This document shows, one piece after another, positions 1 to 9,800 of a stretch of 44,759 nucleotides of DNA. The notes beneath the pieces were generated by a model. The model worked only from the letters and a program-made list of their open reading frames with translations, was not told where the DNA came from and searched no databases. A program made the translations under genes and the position numbers. Each line of letters begins with the position of its first letter. The first letter of the stretch is position 1. Source of the DNA: Limimaricola cinnabarinus LL-001 (lineage in GTDB: Bacteria > Pseudomonadota > Alphaproteobacteria > Rhodobacterales > Rhodobacteraceae); assembly GCF_000466965.1 (NCBI RefSeq), contig NZ_BATB01000027.1, positions 1 through 44,759 of the forward strand, read 5' to 3'.

Positions 1-107
1 CTGCGCCGCCGGTGAGGGGCCTTCTACGGCGAGGGATCTGGGTGCGCAAGAGGTTTTTTCACTTCAGGGCAAATTTCTTGCCCCGCCCCTGCCCCCAGAT
101 GCGCAAA

Positions 108-132
108 CGCCCCGGTCGGGGTGACCGGGGCG
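108..132 (-). terminator. Candidate terminator of the L,D-transpeptidase gene
   Basis: A perfect 10-bp inverted repeat (CGCCCCGGTC / GACCGGGGCG) with a 5-nt loop lies 23 bp past the stop codon of the minus-strand gene. On the minus strand only three T residues follow, so it is a weak intrinsic terminator or an mRNA-end stem-loop. Positions 1-107 hold nothing else I can call. Confidence 0.5.
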
Positions 133-155
133 CTTGGCAGTCATACCTGATGGGA

Positions 156-731
156 TCAGGTGAGCTTGGGATAGAGGAACACCTTCGTCTCCATCGGAAC
201 CTCGGGATAGAACTCGATGATGTGATCGTTCACCAGCCGGGCGCAGCCATTCGACACGGCGGTGCCGATGGTGGAGGGCGCGTTGGTACCATGGATCCGC
301 AAGAACGTGTCGCGCGTGCCGTCGAAGAGGTAAAGCGCGCGGGCGCCCAGCGGGTTGTCGGGGCCGCCTTCCATGCCGTCCTCGTACTGTTTGTACTTCT
401 CGGGCTCGCGGGCGATCATGTCGGGCGTCGGCGTCCAGCTCGGCCATTCCTTCTTGGCGCCGATGCGGAACACGCCCGTCTCGTAGAGGCCCTCGCGGCC
501 GACACCGACCGAATAGCGCATCGCCTCGCCGCCCGGCAGGGTCCAATAAAGTGCGAAGCGGTTGGGGTCGACATGGATCTCGCCGGGATTCATCGTGGAA
601 GGGATCGGCACGAGCCGCGGCTGAAACCTTTCGGGGAGCTGCGCCGCATCACCGGATTCGTGGGCCACGGCCCCGCTGCCGAAGATGCCAAGGGCCGCGC
701 CCGATGCGAGAAAATATCGTCTGTCAATCAT
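156..731 (-). CDS. L,D-transpeptidase (ErfK/YbiS/YcfS/YnhG family), Tat-type export signal
   Basis: Periplasmic L,D-transpeptidase of 191 aa. Such enzymes make 3-3 peptidoglycan cross-links or attach proteins to the wall. The N-terminus MIDRRYFLASGAALG has a twin-arginine motif followed by a hydrophobic stretch, so Tat or Sec export is likely. The YkuD domain spans about residues 50-190, with IHGTN (His147) and the catalytic-cysteine motif SNGCARL (Cys163). The usual family motif is S-H/S-G-C-I-R; Asn replaces the second position here. I chose the ATG at 731 because GGAGG lies about 11 nt upstream and the Tat signal begins there; an upstream extension to 851 would bury the signal. It lies 161 bp downstream of the osmoprotectant permease gene on the same strand and probably has its own promoter. 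Confidence 0.9.
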   Translation of the reverse strand: MIDRRYFLASGAALGIFGSGAVAHESGDAAQLPERFQPRLVPIPSTMNPGEIHVDPNRFALYWTLPGGEAMRYSVGVGREGLYETGVFRIGAKKEWPSWTPTPDMIAREPEKYKQYEDGMEGGPDNPLGARALYLFDGTRDTFLRIHGTNAPSTIGTAVSNGCARLVNDHIIEFYPEVPMETKVFLYPKLT

Positions 732-892
732 GTTCAGTGCCTCCGGCAAGCAAATCGGCAGGACCGGGTCGAAGTTCCTGCGACCGTGCAAAATTACGGG
801 GCGCGCATGGCATAGCGGTCGCCCCGCCCCCTTCCCTGTCCGATCTGGCACGGACCCGGTTCCGAGACAACCTTTCGCTCATCAACCCGGCG

Positions 893-1621
893 TCAGCCCG
901 CCCGCGACATCCGCCGCTCAAGCCCCCGGAGCGCCAGATCGGCGCAGATCGCCATGAGCGCCACGAGCAACGCGCCCTGCAGCACGAAGGCGGTGTTGCC
1001 CGATTGCAGGCCGGCGATGATCACCTCGCCCAGACCCACCGCGCCGACGGTGCTGCCGATCGTGGCGGTGCCGATGTTCACCACCGTCGACAGCCGCAGC
1101 CCGGTCAGGATCACCGGCGCGGCAAGCGGCAGCTCGACCCGCCAGAGCCGCGCCGAACAGGCGAGACCCATGCCGCGCGCCGCCTCGCGCACCGGGGCGG
1201 GGACGCCGCGCAGCCCCGCGACCGTGTTCTCGAACACCGGCAGGAGCCCGTAGGCGCAAAGTGCGAGGAAGGTCGGCTCGAAGCCGAAGCCCAAAAGAGG
1301 CACCGCGACGGCGAGCACCGCGATGGGCGGAAAGGTCTGGCCGAGGTTCGAGGCCATCCGCGCCAACGTCATGAACTCGGCCCCGCGGGGCCGCGTCACC
1401 AGAACCCCCAGCGTCATGCCCACCACGGAGGCCACGACCCCCGCAGCCCCGACCAGGGCCAGATGCCACGCCACGAGCACGCGGATCGGTTGCCGGTCGT
1501 AGAGTAGCGCTTGTCCCGGCTCGGCCACGAGGCGCAGCAGCGGCGTCATCAGCCCCGGCCAGAGCACCAGCGCCGCAAAGAGCGCCAGCGCCACCAGCAA
1601 GGCGAGTGCGCCGCGGCTCAA
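893..1621 (-). CDS. yehW: Osmoprotectant ABC transporter, permease subunit (YehW-like)
   Basis: Inner-membrane permease of a glycine betaine/choline-type ABC importer (BPD_transp_1 fold), 242 aa, about six membrane segments. The EAA loop that docks the ATPase is visible as EAARGMGLACSARLWRVELP, close to the equivalent loop of the other permease in this operon. The start is a TTG at 1621 overlapping the ATPase stop (TTGA), with GAGGGGCGAGG just upstream; no ATG gives a better fit. It is the last of four genes arranged as in E. coli yehZYXW: binding protein, long permease, ATPase, short permease. The match in length (E. coli YehW is about 243 aa) and order supports the assignment. Substrate specificity cannot be read from the permease. 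Confidence 0.9.
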   Translation of the reverse strand: MSRGALALLVALALFAALVLWPGLMTPLLRLVAEPGQALLYDRQPIRVLVAWHLALVGAAGVVASVVGMTLGVLVTRPRGAEFMTLARMASNLGQTFPPIAVLAVAVPLLGFGFEPTFLALCAYGLLPVFENTVAGLRGVPAPVREAARGMGLACSARLWRVELPLAAPVILTGLRLSTVVNIGTATIGSTVGAVGLGEVIIAGLQSGNTAFVLQGALLVALMAICADLALRGLERRMSRAG

Positions 1622-2565
1622 GCCTCGCCCCTCGCGCCGATGCGCCAGATATCGGCGGCGTGGATTTCGGCGGTCACGCGACCATTCTCGACCACGGCGA
1701 GGCTGTCGCCCGCCTCCCAGATCAGCCGCGACGCCGCCTCGCGCAGCGTGTCGCCGGGGGCGACCCACTGTGCCGGGGCCGGGGCGTCGGCGGCCGGGCG
1801 CGACAGCTCGGAGACGCGGTGCAACGACAGGATCCGCAAGGCCCGGTCGTCGAGGCCGACGAACTGTCGCACGAAGCCTTCGCGCGGGCCGCGCAGCAGG
1901 CGTTCGGGCGTGTCGATCTGCAGGATCCGGCCCGCATCCATCACCGCGATCCGGTCGGCGAGGCGGAACGCCTCGTCCATGTCATGCGTGACGAGGATCG
2001 CGGTGATGCCGCGCCTTTGGCGGATCGCCGTGAACTCGTCCTGAAGGCGGCCGCGCGTCACCGGGTCGAGCGCGCCGAACGGCTCGTCCATGAGCAGCAT
2101 CGCGGGCTCGGCGGCCATGGCGCGGGCGACGCCGACGCGCTGTTGTTGTCCACCCGAAAGCTCGGAGGGATACTTGTCGGCGTATTCGGAGGCTTCGAGG
2201 CCGAACAGATCCAAAAGCTCTTCGACCCGCGCCCGCACCCGCCCCCGGTCCCAGCGCAAGAGCCGAGGCACGGTGCCGATGTTCTGCGCCACGGTCCAGT
2301 GCGGGAACAGCCCCACCCCCTGGATCACGTAGCCGATGCCCCGCCGCAGCGCGTCCGGCGACACCTCGCGCGCGTCGCGCCCGTCGATCTCGATGCGCCC
2401 CTCATCCGGCTCGATCAGCCGGTTGAGCATGCGCAGCGTCGTCGACTTGCCACAGCCGGAGGTGCCGACGAGGGCCAGCACCTCGCCGCGCTCGACCTCG
2501 AAATCGAGGCTGTTCACGGCGGTCGCGCCGTCAAAGCGCTTGGTCAGTCCGGTGACCCGTATCAT
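1618..2565 (-). CDS. yehX: Osmoprotectant ABC transporter, ATP-binding subunit (YehX/OpuCA-like)
   Basis: Cytoplasmic ATPase of 315 aa that powers osmoprotectant uptake. Walker A is GTSGCGKST (about residues 37-45), the Q-loop follows in YVIQGVGLFPHW, the ABC signature is LSGGQQQRV, Walker B is LLMDEPFGALD, and the H-loop is THD. This is the QAT/betaine-proline ATPase type. The roughly 80 residues after the nucleotide-binding domain look like a single CBS-type region (around RLIWEAGDSLAVVENGRVTAEI). In OpuA-type systems CBS modules sense ionic strength; whether this short one does is unknown. ATG at 2565 overlaps the upstream permease stop (ATGA), and its own stop overlaps the next gene, so the three are translationally coupled. 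Confidence 0.95.
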   Translation of the reverse strand: MIRVTGLTKRFDGATAVNSLDFEVERGEVLALVGTSGCGKSTTLRMLNRLIEPDEGRIEIDGRDAREVSPDALRRGIGYVIQGVGLFPHWTVAQNIGTVPRLLRWDRGRVRARVEELLDLFGLEASEYADKYPSELSGGQQQRVGVARAMAAEPAMLLMDEPFGALDPVTRGRLQDEFTAIRQRRGITAILVTHDMDEAFRLADRIAVMDAGRILQIDTPERLLRGPREGFVRQFVGLDDRALRILSLHRVSELSRPAADAPAPAQWVAPGDTLREAASRLIWEAGDSLAVVENGRVTAEIHAADIWRIGARGEA

Positions 2566-3710
2566 CTCGCCCCTCCCCGTCTGGTCGTCTCGATGATGGC
2601 GTCGAACATCAGGCTCGCGAGGATCGCGAGCGCCACGATCGGCAGCGTGCCCAAGAGGACCAGATCCATCGCCGCCTGCCCCATGCCGCGAAACACCAGC
2701 GTGCCAAAGCCGCCGCCGCCGATCAGCGCCGCCACTGCCGCGAGGCCGATGTTCTGCACCACTACGATGCGGATGCCGGTCAGGATCACCGGCGCGGCGA
2801 GCGGCAGCTCGACCCGCGCCAAGAGGCGCGCGCGTGACATGCCCATACCGCGCCCGGCGTCGCGCATCGTCTCGGGCACGCCGACGAGGCCCGCATAGGT
2901 GTTGGCGACGATCGGCAGGAGCGCGTAGAGCGCCAGCGCCACGATGGCGGGTGCCGCGCCGATGCCACCCACACCCCAGTCGCGCAAGGCAGGCACCGCG
3001 CGCGACAGCGCCCCCAGAGGGACCATGAGCAGGCCGAACATGGCGATGCTCGGCGTGGTCTGGAGCAGGTTGAGCACGGGCAGGACCACCGTGCGGGCGC
3101 GGCGGCTCGAAAAACACAGCCAGCCCAGCGGCAGGCCGATCAGGAGCGCCGGGATCAGGCTCCCCAGCACCAGCCTCATGTGCCCGCCCAGTGCGGCGTC
3201 GAACACGTCGCGATTGGCGGCGTATTCGCGCAGGATCGAAAGGTCGTCGAAGAGCCCCCCGCGCAGTGCCAGCCCAAAGCCCAGCGCCGGCAGCGCCAGC
3301 GCCACGATCCGCACCAACGCTCCCAGCGACAGCCGTGCCACCGCGTCAGCGGCGGCGAGCGCCGCGAAGGCCGCCGCGATCCAGAATCCGCCGCCGAGCG
3401 AGATCCGCGCGAATTCCGGGGCCTCGGCCGAGAGCGTCGCGGCCCCCTGCCCCGCGAGCCACAAGAGCAGCGCCAGCGCCGCGAGCGCCGCGACGAAACG
3501 CCCGAGCTGCGCGCCGATGAGGACGGTCCCGAGGATCAGCGTCGCGAGCGTCGCCGCGCCCAAGAGCGATCCGCCCTCGGGGGCCCAAAGCATGACGCCT
3601 TCGCCACTGACGATGCGGTTGGCGCGAAAATCCAAGAATGGCAGCAGCGCCAGGCCAGCGAGCGCCGGCAGCGCATAGACCGCCGCCGACCGCCGGGACG
3701 CGTTCTTCAC
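2562..3710 (-). CDS. yehY: Osmoprotectant ABC transporter, long permease subunit (YehY-like)
   Basis: Permease of 382 aa, much longer than the partner permease, as in E. coli YehY (about 385 aa). The N-terminal half (residues about 10-150) holds several extra hydrophobic segments of unknown role. The C-terminal half is the BPD_transp_1 domain with the EAA-type loop ETMRDAGRGMGMSRARLLARVELP. The start is GTG at 3710, giving MKNASRRS before the first membrane segment; a GAGCCGAGG purine run lies immediately upstream, unusually close to the start, so the start is only moderately certain. It follows the binding-protein gene by about 20 bp. Confidence 0.9.
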   Translation of the reverse strand: MKNASRRSAAVYALPALAGLALLPFLDFRANRIVSGEGVMLWAPEGGSLLGAATLATLILGTVLIGAQLGRFVAALAALALLLWLAGQGAATLSAEAPEFARISLGGGFWIAAAFAALAAADAVARLSLGALVRIVALALPALGFGLALRGGLFDDLSILREYAANRDVFDAALGGHMRLVLGSLIPALLIGLPLGWLCFSSRRARTVVLPVLNLLQTTPSIAMFGLLMVPLGALSRAVPALRDWGVGGIGAAPAIVALALYALLPIVANTYAGLVGVPETMRDAGRGMGMSRARLLARVELPLAAPVILTGIRIVVVQNIGLAAVAALIGGGGFGTLVFRGMGQAAMDLVLLGTLPIVALAILASLMFDAIIETTRRGGAR

Positions 3711-3729
3711 CTCGGCTCGCCCCGCCCGA

Positions 3730-4640
3730 TCAGTCGAGCAGCCCCGCCTGCGTCAGGTGATCGCGCGCCACGTCCGCGGCATTCTCGCCACCGAGCTGGA
3801 TGCGGGCGTGAGCGATTGCAGCGTTTCGAGATCGAGCCCCTCGAAGACCGGCTTCAACAGCTCCTCAATTTCGGGGTTCTCCTCGAGCGCCTCGCGGCGG
3901 ATGATCGGCGCGGGCTCGTAGACCGGCTGCACCGACTTGTCATCCTCCATGACCTTGAGGCCCACCTCGGCGATCGCGCCATCGGTGCCATAGACCATCG
4001 CGGCGTTGGCCCCGTCGATCTGTTCGGCTGCGGCGCGGATCGTCGCGGCCGTGTCGCCGCCTGACAGGATCACCAGTTGCTCGTTGGGAAGCTCGAAGCC
4101 GTAGGCCTCCTGAAAGGCGGGCAGCGCGGCGTCGGAATTCACGAATTCGGAGCTCGCCGCCAGCGTCACGGTGCCGCCTTCGGAGATGTAGCGCCCCATG
4201 TCGGACATGGTCTCAAGCTCGTTTTCCTGGGCCAGATCCGCGCGCAGGGCGATGGCCCATGTGTTGTTTGCGGGCGCGGGCGTCAGCCAGACGATGTCGT
4301 TGGCCTCGGCGTCGAGGCGCGACACCTCGTCGAAACCCTTCTGCGCGTCGCGCCAGACATCCGAATCCGTCTGATCGAAGAAGAAGGCACCATTGCCGGT
4401 ATATTCGGGATAGAGGTCGATCTCCCCGCCGGTGATCGCCTGACGCACGATCGGCGTCGCCCCGAGCCCGATGCGATCCTCGACCTCCAGCCCCGCATCC
4501 TCAAGCACCAGCTTGATCATGTTGCCCAAGAGCGCCCCTTCGGTGTCGATCTTGGAGCCGACGACGACCTCGGCCGAGGCGAAGCCGCCGACGCCCAGCG
4601 CGGTGGCGAAGGTGACGGCGAAAAACGGGGTGGAACGCAT
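3730..4640 (-). CDS. osmF: Osmoprotectant ABC transporter, periplasmic binding protein (OsmF/YehZ, OpuAC family), frameshifted near its 3' end
   Basis: Periplasmic receptor for glycine betaine/choline-type solutes. A signal peptide (MRSTPFFAVTFATALGVGGF) is followed by the OpuAC fold: VVVGSKIDTEGALLGNM, YPEYTGNGAFFF, SGGDTAATIRAA. ATG at 4640 is preceded by AAAGGG. As written, the frame ends at 3753 in a nonsense tail (TPASSSVARMPRTWRAIT). Removing the effect of one missing base at about 3808-3809 gives LQSLNARIQLGGENAADVAR and continues to a stop at 3730, which is the C-terminus expected for this family; the implied correction is AC to AAC. Restored length is 303 aa. It is the first gene of the yehZYXW-like operon and diverges from glgE. 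Confidence 0.9.
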
Positions 4641-4773
4641 GGCGGAACCCTTTGTGCAAATGAAACCGGCCACTTCCGCGCCTTGCGGCAGCGACGTCCC
4701 GCTAGGGTAGGTGCAGTGCGCCGCGCATCAAGGGAAAACGTCGCCTTCAGCTATCGATCCTGACAACACGTCC

Positions 4774-4798
4774 GGAACAAGCGGCGCGCGGCGCGGTT
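4774..4798 (+). promoter_or_regulatory. Candidate EcfG-type (general stress) promoter of the glgE operon
   Basis: GGAAC at 4774-4778, then 16 nt, then GGTT at 4795-4798. The alphaproteobacterial general-stress sigma factor EcfG uses GGAAC-N16/17-CGTT, so only the first base of the -10 differs. The element sits 38 bp before the glgE ATG on the correct strand, leaving a short leader with AAGAGGGA as ribosome-binding site. Seen by eye only; such short motifs arise by chance in G+C-rich DNA. Confidence 0.4.
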
Positions 4799-4836
4799 GG
4801 ATCTTCGAACACAACCAAGAAGAGGGACCTTGGTTC

Positions 4837-6870
4837 ATGCAAGACGAAAGGCTGCGCCCGGCCGAGACGGGCCCCGCTGTCGGCGACAGCGCGCGCGAGA
4901 TGCAGGTTCTGGCCGCATCCCGCATCTGCATCGAAGGGATCGATCCGGAAATCGACGGCGGGCGTTTTGCCGCGAAATGCGTGGCTGGGCGTCCCTTCAC
5001 GGTCAGGGCCGACATCTTCGGCGAGGGCCACGACACGATCCGTGCCGCGCTCATCTGGTGGCGCCAAGGATCGAGCCAGATTCACGAAGTGCCGATGGAG
5101 TTTCTGGTCAATGACCGCTGGGAGGGGCGTTTCACCCCGCCCGAGAACGCGCTTTACCGCTACACGCTGATCGGCTGGAAGGACGACTTCCTCGGCTGGC
5201 GCAAGGACACGGCCAAAAAGGTCGCGGCCGGGCTCAATGTCGATGTCGAAACCGAGATGGGCCATCGCCTCATCGCCAATTCGCGCGATCATGCCCCCGA
5301 GGGCGAAGGGCGCGCGGCGCTCGAAAGCCTCGTGCATGCCACGAACCACGGCAGCACCGAAGACCGTCTCGGCATCCTGATGAACGAGGACACGCTTGCG
5401 GTGATGACCCGCGAGGGCCGCCGCTATGGCCTCACCCGCTACGAGCGCGACCTTGCCGTCTTTGCCGACCGCGAGGCAGCGGCGTTCTCGGCGTGGTACG
5501 AGATGTTCCCGCGCTCGGCGGCACCGGGGCTGCGCCACGGCACGTTCCGCGACGTGATCGACCGCCTGCCCTATGTGCAGGATCTGGGCTTCGACGTGCT
5601 CTACTTCACCCCGATCCACCCGATCGGGCGCACCAACCGCAAGGGGCGCAACAACACGCTGACCCCCGGCCCCGACGACGTGGGCTCCCCTTATGCCATC
5701 GGCTCGGAGGAAGGCGGGCACACCGCGATCCACCCCGAGCTCGGCACCATCGAGGATTTCGACGCGCTGGTGCGCGAGGCGCGCGGGCATGGGCTCGAGA
5801 TCGCGCTCGACATCGCGCTCAATGCCTCGCCCGATCACCCGTGGATCAAGGAGCACCCCGACTGGTTCGAATGGCGGCCCGACGGCTCCATCGCCTATGC
5901 CGAAAACCCGCCCAAGAAGTACGAGGACATCGTCAACTTCCGCTACTACCTCGAAGATGGCAGCCCCAACGCCCCCTTCTGGGAGGCGATACGCGACATG
6001 TTTCTCTACTGGGCCGATCATGGCGTGGGGATGTTCCGGGTCGACAACCCACACACCAAGCCTTTCCCGTTCTGGGAATGGGTTCTCGACGAGGTGCGGG
6101 CCAAGCATCCGGGTGCGGTGTTCCTGTCCGAGGCCTTCACCCGGCCCAAGATGATGAAGCGCCTCGCCAAGCTGGGCTACAACCAGAGCTACAGCTACTT
6201 CACCTGGCGCAACACCAAGACCGAGCTGACCGAGTACCTGACCGAGCTGACCACCGAGGAATGCCGCCACTACATGCGGCCGAACTTCTTCGTCAACACG
6301 CCCGACATCAACCCGTTCTTCCTTCAGGGTTCGGGTCGCGCCAGCCACCGCATCCGCCTCGCGCTCGCGGCGACGCTCGCGGGCAATTACGGCGTCTACA
6401 ACGGCTTCGAGATCTGCGATGGGCGGCCGATCCCCGGCAAGGAGGAGTATCTCGACAGCGAGAAATACGAGATCCGCGACTGGGACTTCGACCGCGAGGG
6501 CCACATCAAGGACGACATCCGCCTGATGAACCGGATCCGGCGCAAGCACGCGGCGATGCGCGACTTCACCAATCTGGAGTTCTTCGACGCGCGTGACGAC
6601 GCGGTGCTGTGCTATGGCCGCTTCGACAAGGCCGCCGACAGCTATCTGCTGTTTCACGTGCTGCTCGACCCGCATGCCGGGCGCGAGTTCGGCTTCGACC
6701 TGCCCTTGTGGCGCTTCGGCCTGCCCGACGAGGCGTCAATCGAGGTGCAGGACGCCGTGCAAGGCAATCATTTCACTTGGCATGGCAAGGAACATCGGCT
6801 GACGCTCGATCCCGAAACCCGGCCCTATGCGATCTGGCGACTTATCCCGCCGGGAGGAGCGAGAGACTGA
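4837..6870 (+). CDS. glgE: Alpha-1,4-glucan:maltose-1-phosphate maltosyltransferase
   Basis: GH13_3 enzyme, 677 aa, extending alpha-1,4-glucans with maltose from maltose-1-phosphate. An N-terminal beta-sandwich region (residues about 30-150) precedes the (beta/alpha)8 barrel. Family-specific motifs are YFTPIHPIGRTNRKGRNNTL and FRVDNPHTKPFPFWEW with nucleophile Asp403, then FLSEAFTRP with acid/base Glu432, and NTPDINPFF with Asp490. These align with D394/E423/D480 of the characterised Streptomyces enzyme at an almost constant offset. I chose the ATG at 4837 because AAGAGGGA lies 10 nt upstream; the frame stays open to 4711, but that part is upstream of any ribosome-binding site. The stop overlaps the treS start (TGATG). 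Confidence 0.96.
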   Translation: MQDERLRPAETGPAVGDSAREMQVLAASRICIEGIDPEIDGGRFAAKCVAGRPFTVRADIFGEGHDTIRAALIWWRQGSSQIHEVPMEFLVNDRWEGRFTPPENALYRYTLIGWKDDFLGWRKDTAKKVAAGLNVDVETEMGHRLIANSRDHAPEGEGRAALESLVHATNHGSTEDRLGILMNEDTLAVMTREGRRYGLTRYERDLAVFADREAAAFSAWYEMFPRSAAPGLRHGTFRDVIDRLPYVQDLGFDVLYFTPIHPIGRTNRKGRNNTLTPGPDDVGSPYAIGSEEGGHTAIHPELGTIEDFDALVREARGHGLEIALDIALNASPDHPWIKEHPDWFEWRPDGSIAYAENPPKKYEDIVNFRYYLEDGSPNAPFWEAIRDMFLYWADHGVGMFRVDNPHTKPFPFWEWVLDEVRAKHPGAVFLSEAFTRPKMMKRLAKLGYNQSYSYFTWRNTKTELTEYLTELTTEECRHYMRPNFFVNTPDINPFFLQGSGRASHRIRLALAATLAGNYGVYNGFEICDGRPIPGKEEYLDSEKYEIRDWDFDREGHIKDDIRLMNRIRRKHAAMRDFTNLEFFDARDDAVLCYGRFDKAADSYLLFHVLLDPHAGREFGFDLPLWRFGLPDEASIEVQDAVQGNHFTWHGKEHRLTLDPETRPYAIWRLIPPGGARD

Positions 6871-9800
6871 TGGAAGACCACGCAACCACCCCCGCCGCTC
6901 AGACGGACGCGATCGATACCAGCCAGCGCGACTGGTACAAGGACGCGGTCATCTACCAGCTTCACGTCAAGGCCTATCAGGACAGCAACGGCGACGGCAT
7001 GGGCGATTTCGCCGGGCTGATGAGCCGGCTCGACCATGTGCAGGAGCTGGGCGCGACCGCGATCTGGCTGCTGCCCTTCTACCCATCGCCGCTGCGCGAC
7101 GACGGCTACGACATTCAGGAATACACCGAGATCAACCCGCAATACGGCGACATGGATCAATTCCGCGCCTTTGTGGCCGAGGCTCACAAGCGCGGGCTGC
7201 GGGTGATCACCGAACTGGTGATCAACCACACCTCGGACCAGCACGAATGGTTCCAGCGCGCCCGAAACGCCCCCGCGGGCAGCCCCGAGCGGGATTTCTA
7301 TGTCTGGTCCGACGATGACGGCAAATGGCCCGAGACACGGATCATCTTCACCGACACCGAGCCGTCGAACTGGACCTGGGACCCGGTAGCCGGGCAATAT
7401 TTCTGGCACCGTTTCTTCAGCCACCAGCCCGACCTCAACTTCGACAACCCTGAGGTTCTGAAGGAAGTGCTGCGCGTCATGCATTTCTGGCTCGACATGG
7501 GGGTCGACGGGCTTCGGCTCGACGCGATCCCCTATCTCGTGGAGCGCGACGGCACCAACAACGAGAACCTGCCCGAAACCCATGACGTGCTGAAGGCGAT
7601 CCGCGCCGACCTCGATGCGCATTACCCCGACAAGATGCTTCTGGCCGAAGCCAACCAGTGGCCCGAGGACACGCGCCCCTATTTCGGCGATGGCGACGAA
7701 TGCCACATGGGCTTCCACTTCCCGCTGATGCCGCGCATGTACATGGCGGTGGCGCAGGAGGACCGGCACCCGATCACCGACATCATCCGCCAGACGCCCG
7801 ACATCCCCGAGGATTGCCAATGGGCGATATTCCTGCGCAACCATGACGAGCTGACGCTCGAAATGGTGACCGACAGGGAGCGGGATTACCTCTGGGACAC
7901 CTATGCCAGCGACAAGCGCGCGCGCATCAACATGGGCATCCGCCGCCGCCTCGCGCCGCTCATGCAGAACGACCGGCGCAAGATCGAGCTTCTGAACTCG
8001 CTGCTGATGTCTATGCCCGGCACGCCGATCCTCTATTATGGCGACGAGATCGGCATGGGCGACAACATCTATCTCGGGGATCGCGACGGCGTGCGCACGC
8101 CGATGCAGTGGTCGCCCGACCGCAACGCGGGCTTCAGTCAGGCCGATCCGCAGCGGCTCTATCTGCCCACGATTCAGGATTCGATCTATGGGTTTCAGGC
8201 GCTCAACGTCGAGAGCCAGTCCAAGGACCCCTCGTCGCTTCTGAACTGGATGCGCCGCATGGTGCAGGTCCGCTCGAACCACACGGTGTTCGGGCGCGGC
8301 GAGATGAAGCTGCTCTATCCATCGAACCGCCGCGTGCTCGCCTATATCCGCGAGCATGAGGGCGAAAGCGTGCTCTGCGTGGCCAATCTGGGGCGCGCGG
8401 CGCAGGCGGTCGAGATCGACCTCTCGGCCTATCAGGGCCGCGTGCCGATCGAGCTGACCGGCCATTCGGCCTTCCCGCCGATCGGAGCGCTTCCCTATCT
8501 CATCACCCTGCCCTCCTACGGCTTCTACTGGTTCCTGCTCGCCGACGAGGATCAGGCCCCGGCCTGGCACCATGCGCCGCAGCAGATCCTGCCGGAATTC
8601 GTGACCCTCACCACCCGTGACGGGCGCGTCTCCTCGGCCATCTCGGGGCGCGACGGGCGGCTTCTTGGGTCTGACGTGCTGCCCAAGTTCCTTCCCCTCC
8701 AGCGCTGGTTCGCGGCCAAGGACGAACGCATTTCCCGTGTCGGCATCGAGCCTCTGGCCGAGATCGGCGGCAACGGCGCGCTCGGCCTGATTGAGGTCGA
8801 AGTCGGCGGCGACACGCAGCACTACCTGCTGCCGCTGGCGTCGGTCTGGGGCGAGGACAGCGTGTCCTTCGGTTCCTCGACGTTGGGCTACACCATGGCC
8901 AAGCTGCGCAAGGGCCCCAATGTCGGCGGCCTGATCGACGGCACCGTCGACGAGACACTGATGGGCGAGATGCTCACGGCCCTGCGCGACGGTTTTGAGA
9001 CCGACACCCCGCGCGGTCGTCTGGTCTTCACGCCCAGCGCCGCCATGGCCGAGATCGAGGATCCGGGCGAGCCGCGGCTCCTCAATGTGGAGCAGTCCAA
9101 CGCCACGGTGGCTTTCTCGGACAAGGTGATCCTCAAGGTTTATCGCCGCCTGCGCGCGGGCGTCCAGCCCGACATAGAAGTGGCGCGCTTCCTCACCGAT
9201 GTCGCGGGCTTCGACGGCACCCCTGCCTTCCTGGGCGAAATCGCGCTGCGTCCCGACGGGTCCGAGGCCACGTCGCTCGGCGCGGCCTTCGCCTATGTCG
9301 CCAATCAGGGCGACGCCTGGGGCGCGCTGACCAACGCGCTTGATCGGCATTTGCAAGACGCGGCCACCGGCAGCGAGGACGAGGCTCCGCCCTACCTCCC
9401 CGCACTCGGCGTCGCCGAGGCGCTGGGCCGGCGCACCGCCGGAATGCACCGGGCGCTGGCGCATCCGAGTGATGACCCGGCCTTCGCCGCCGAGCCGCTG
9501 ACGCGCGCCGATCTCACGGCGATCTGCGACGAGGTGCGGGTCGAGACCGTGGCCACGCTCGACCGGCTTCAGGGTATGACCGGCCTGCCCGAACGCGCCG
9601 CCGAGCATGCCCGCCAGATCCTCGATCGGCGCGATCGCCTGATCTCTCGGATCGACGCGGTGTCGCGGATGACACCGTCCGGGCAGCGCACGCGCATCCA
9701 TGGCGACTATCATCTCGGGCAGGTTCTGATGGCGCAGAACGATGTCATGATCATCGACTTCGAAGGCGAGCCGCGCCGCACGCTCGACGAACGCCGCGCC

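Noticed and set aside
1..107. Possible 3' end of a plus-strand gene (frame ending TGA at 13-15) and a small GGGCAA/TTGCCC hairpin at 67-83
   Set aside because: Five codons are too few to support a gene, and the 6-bp hairpin has no T tract.
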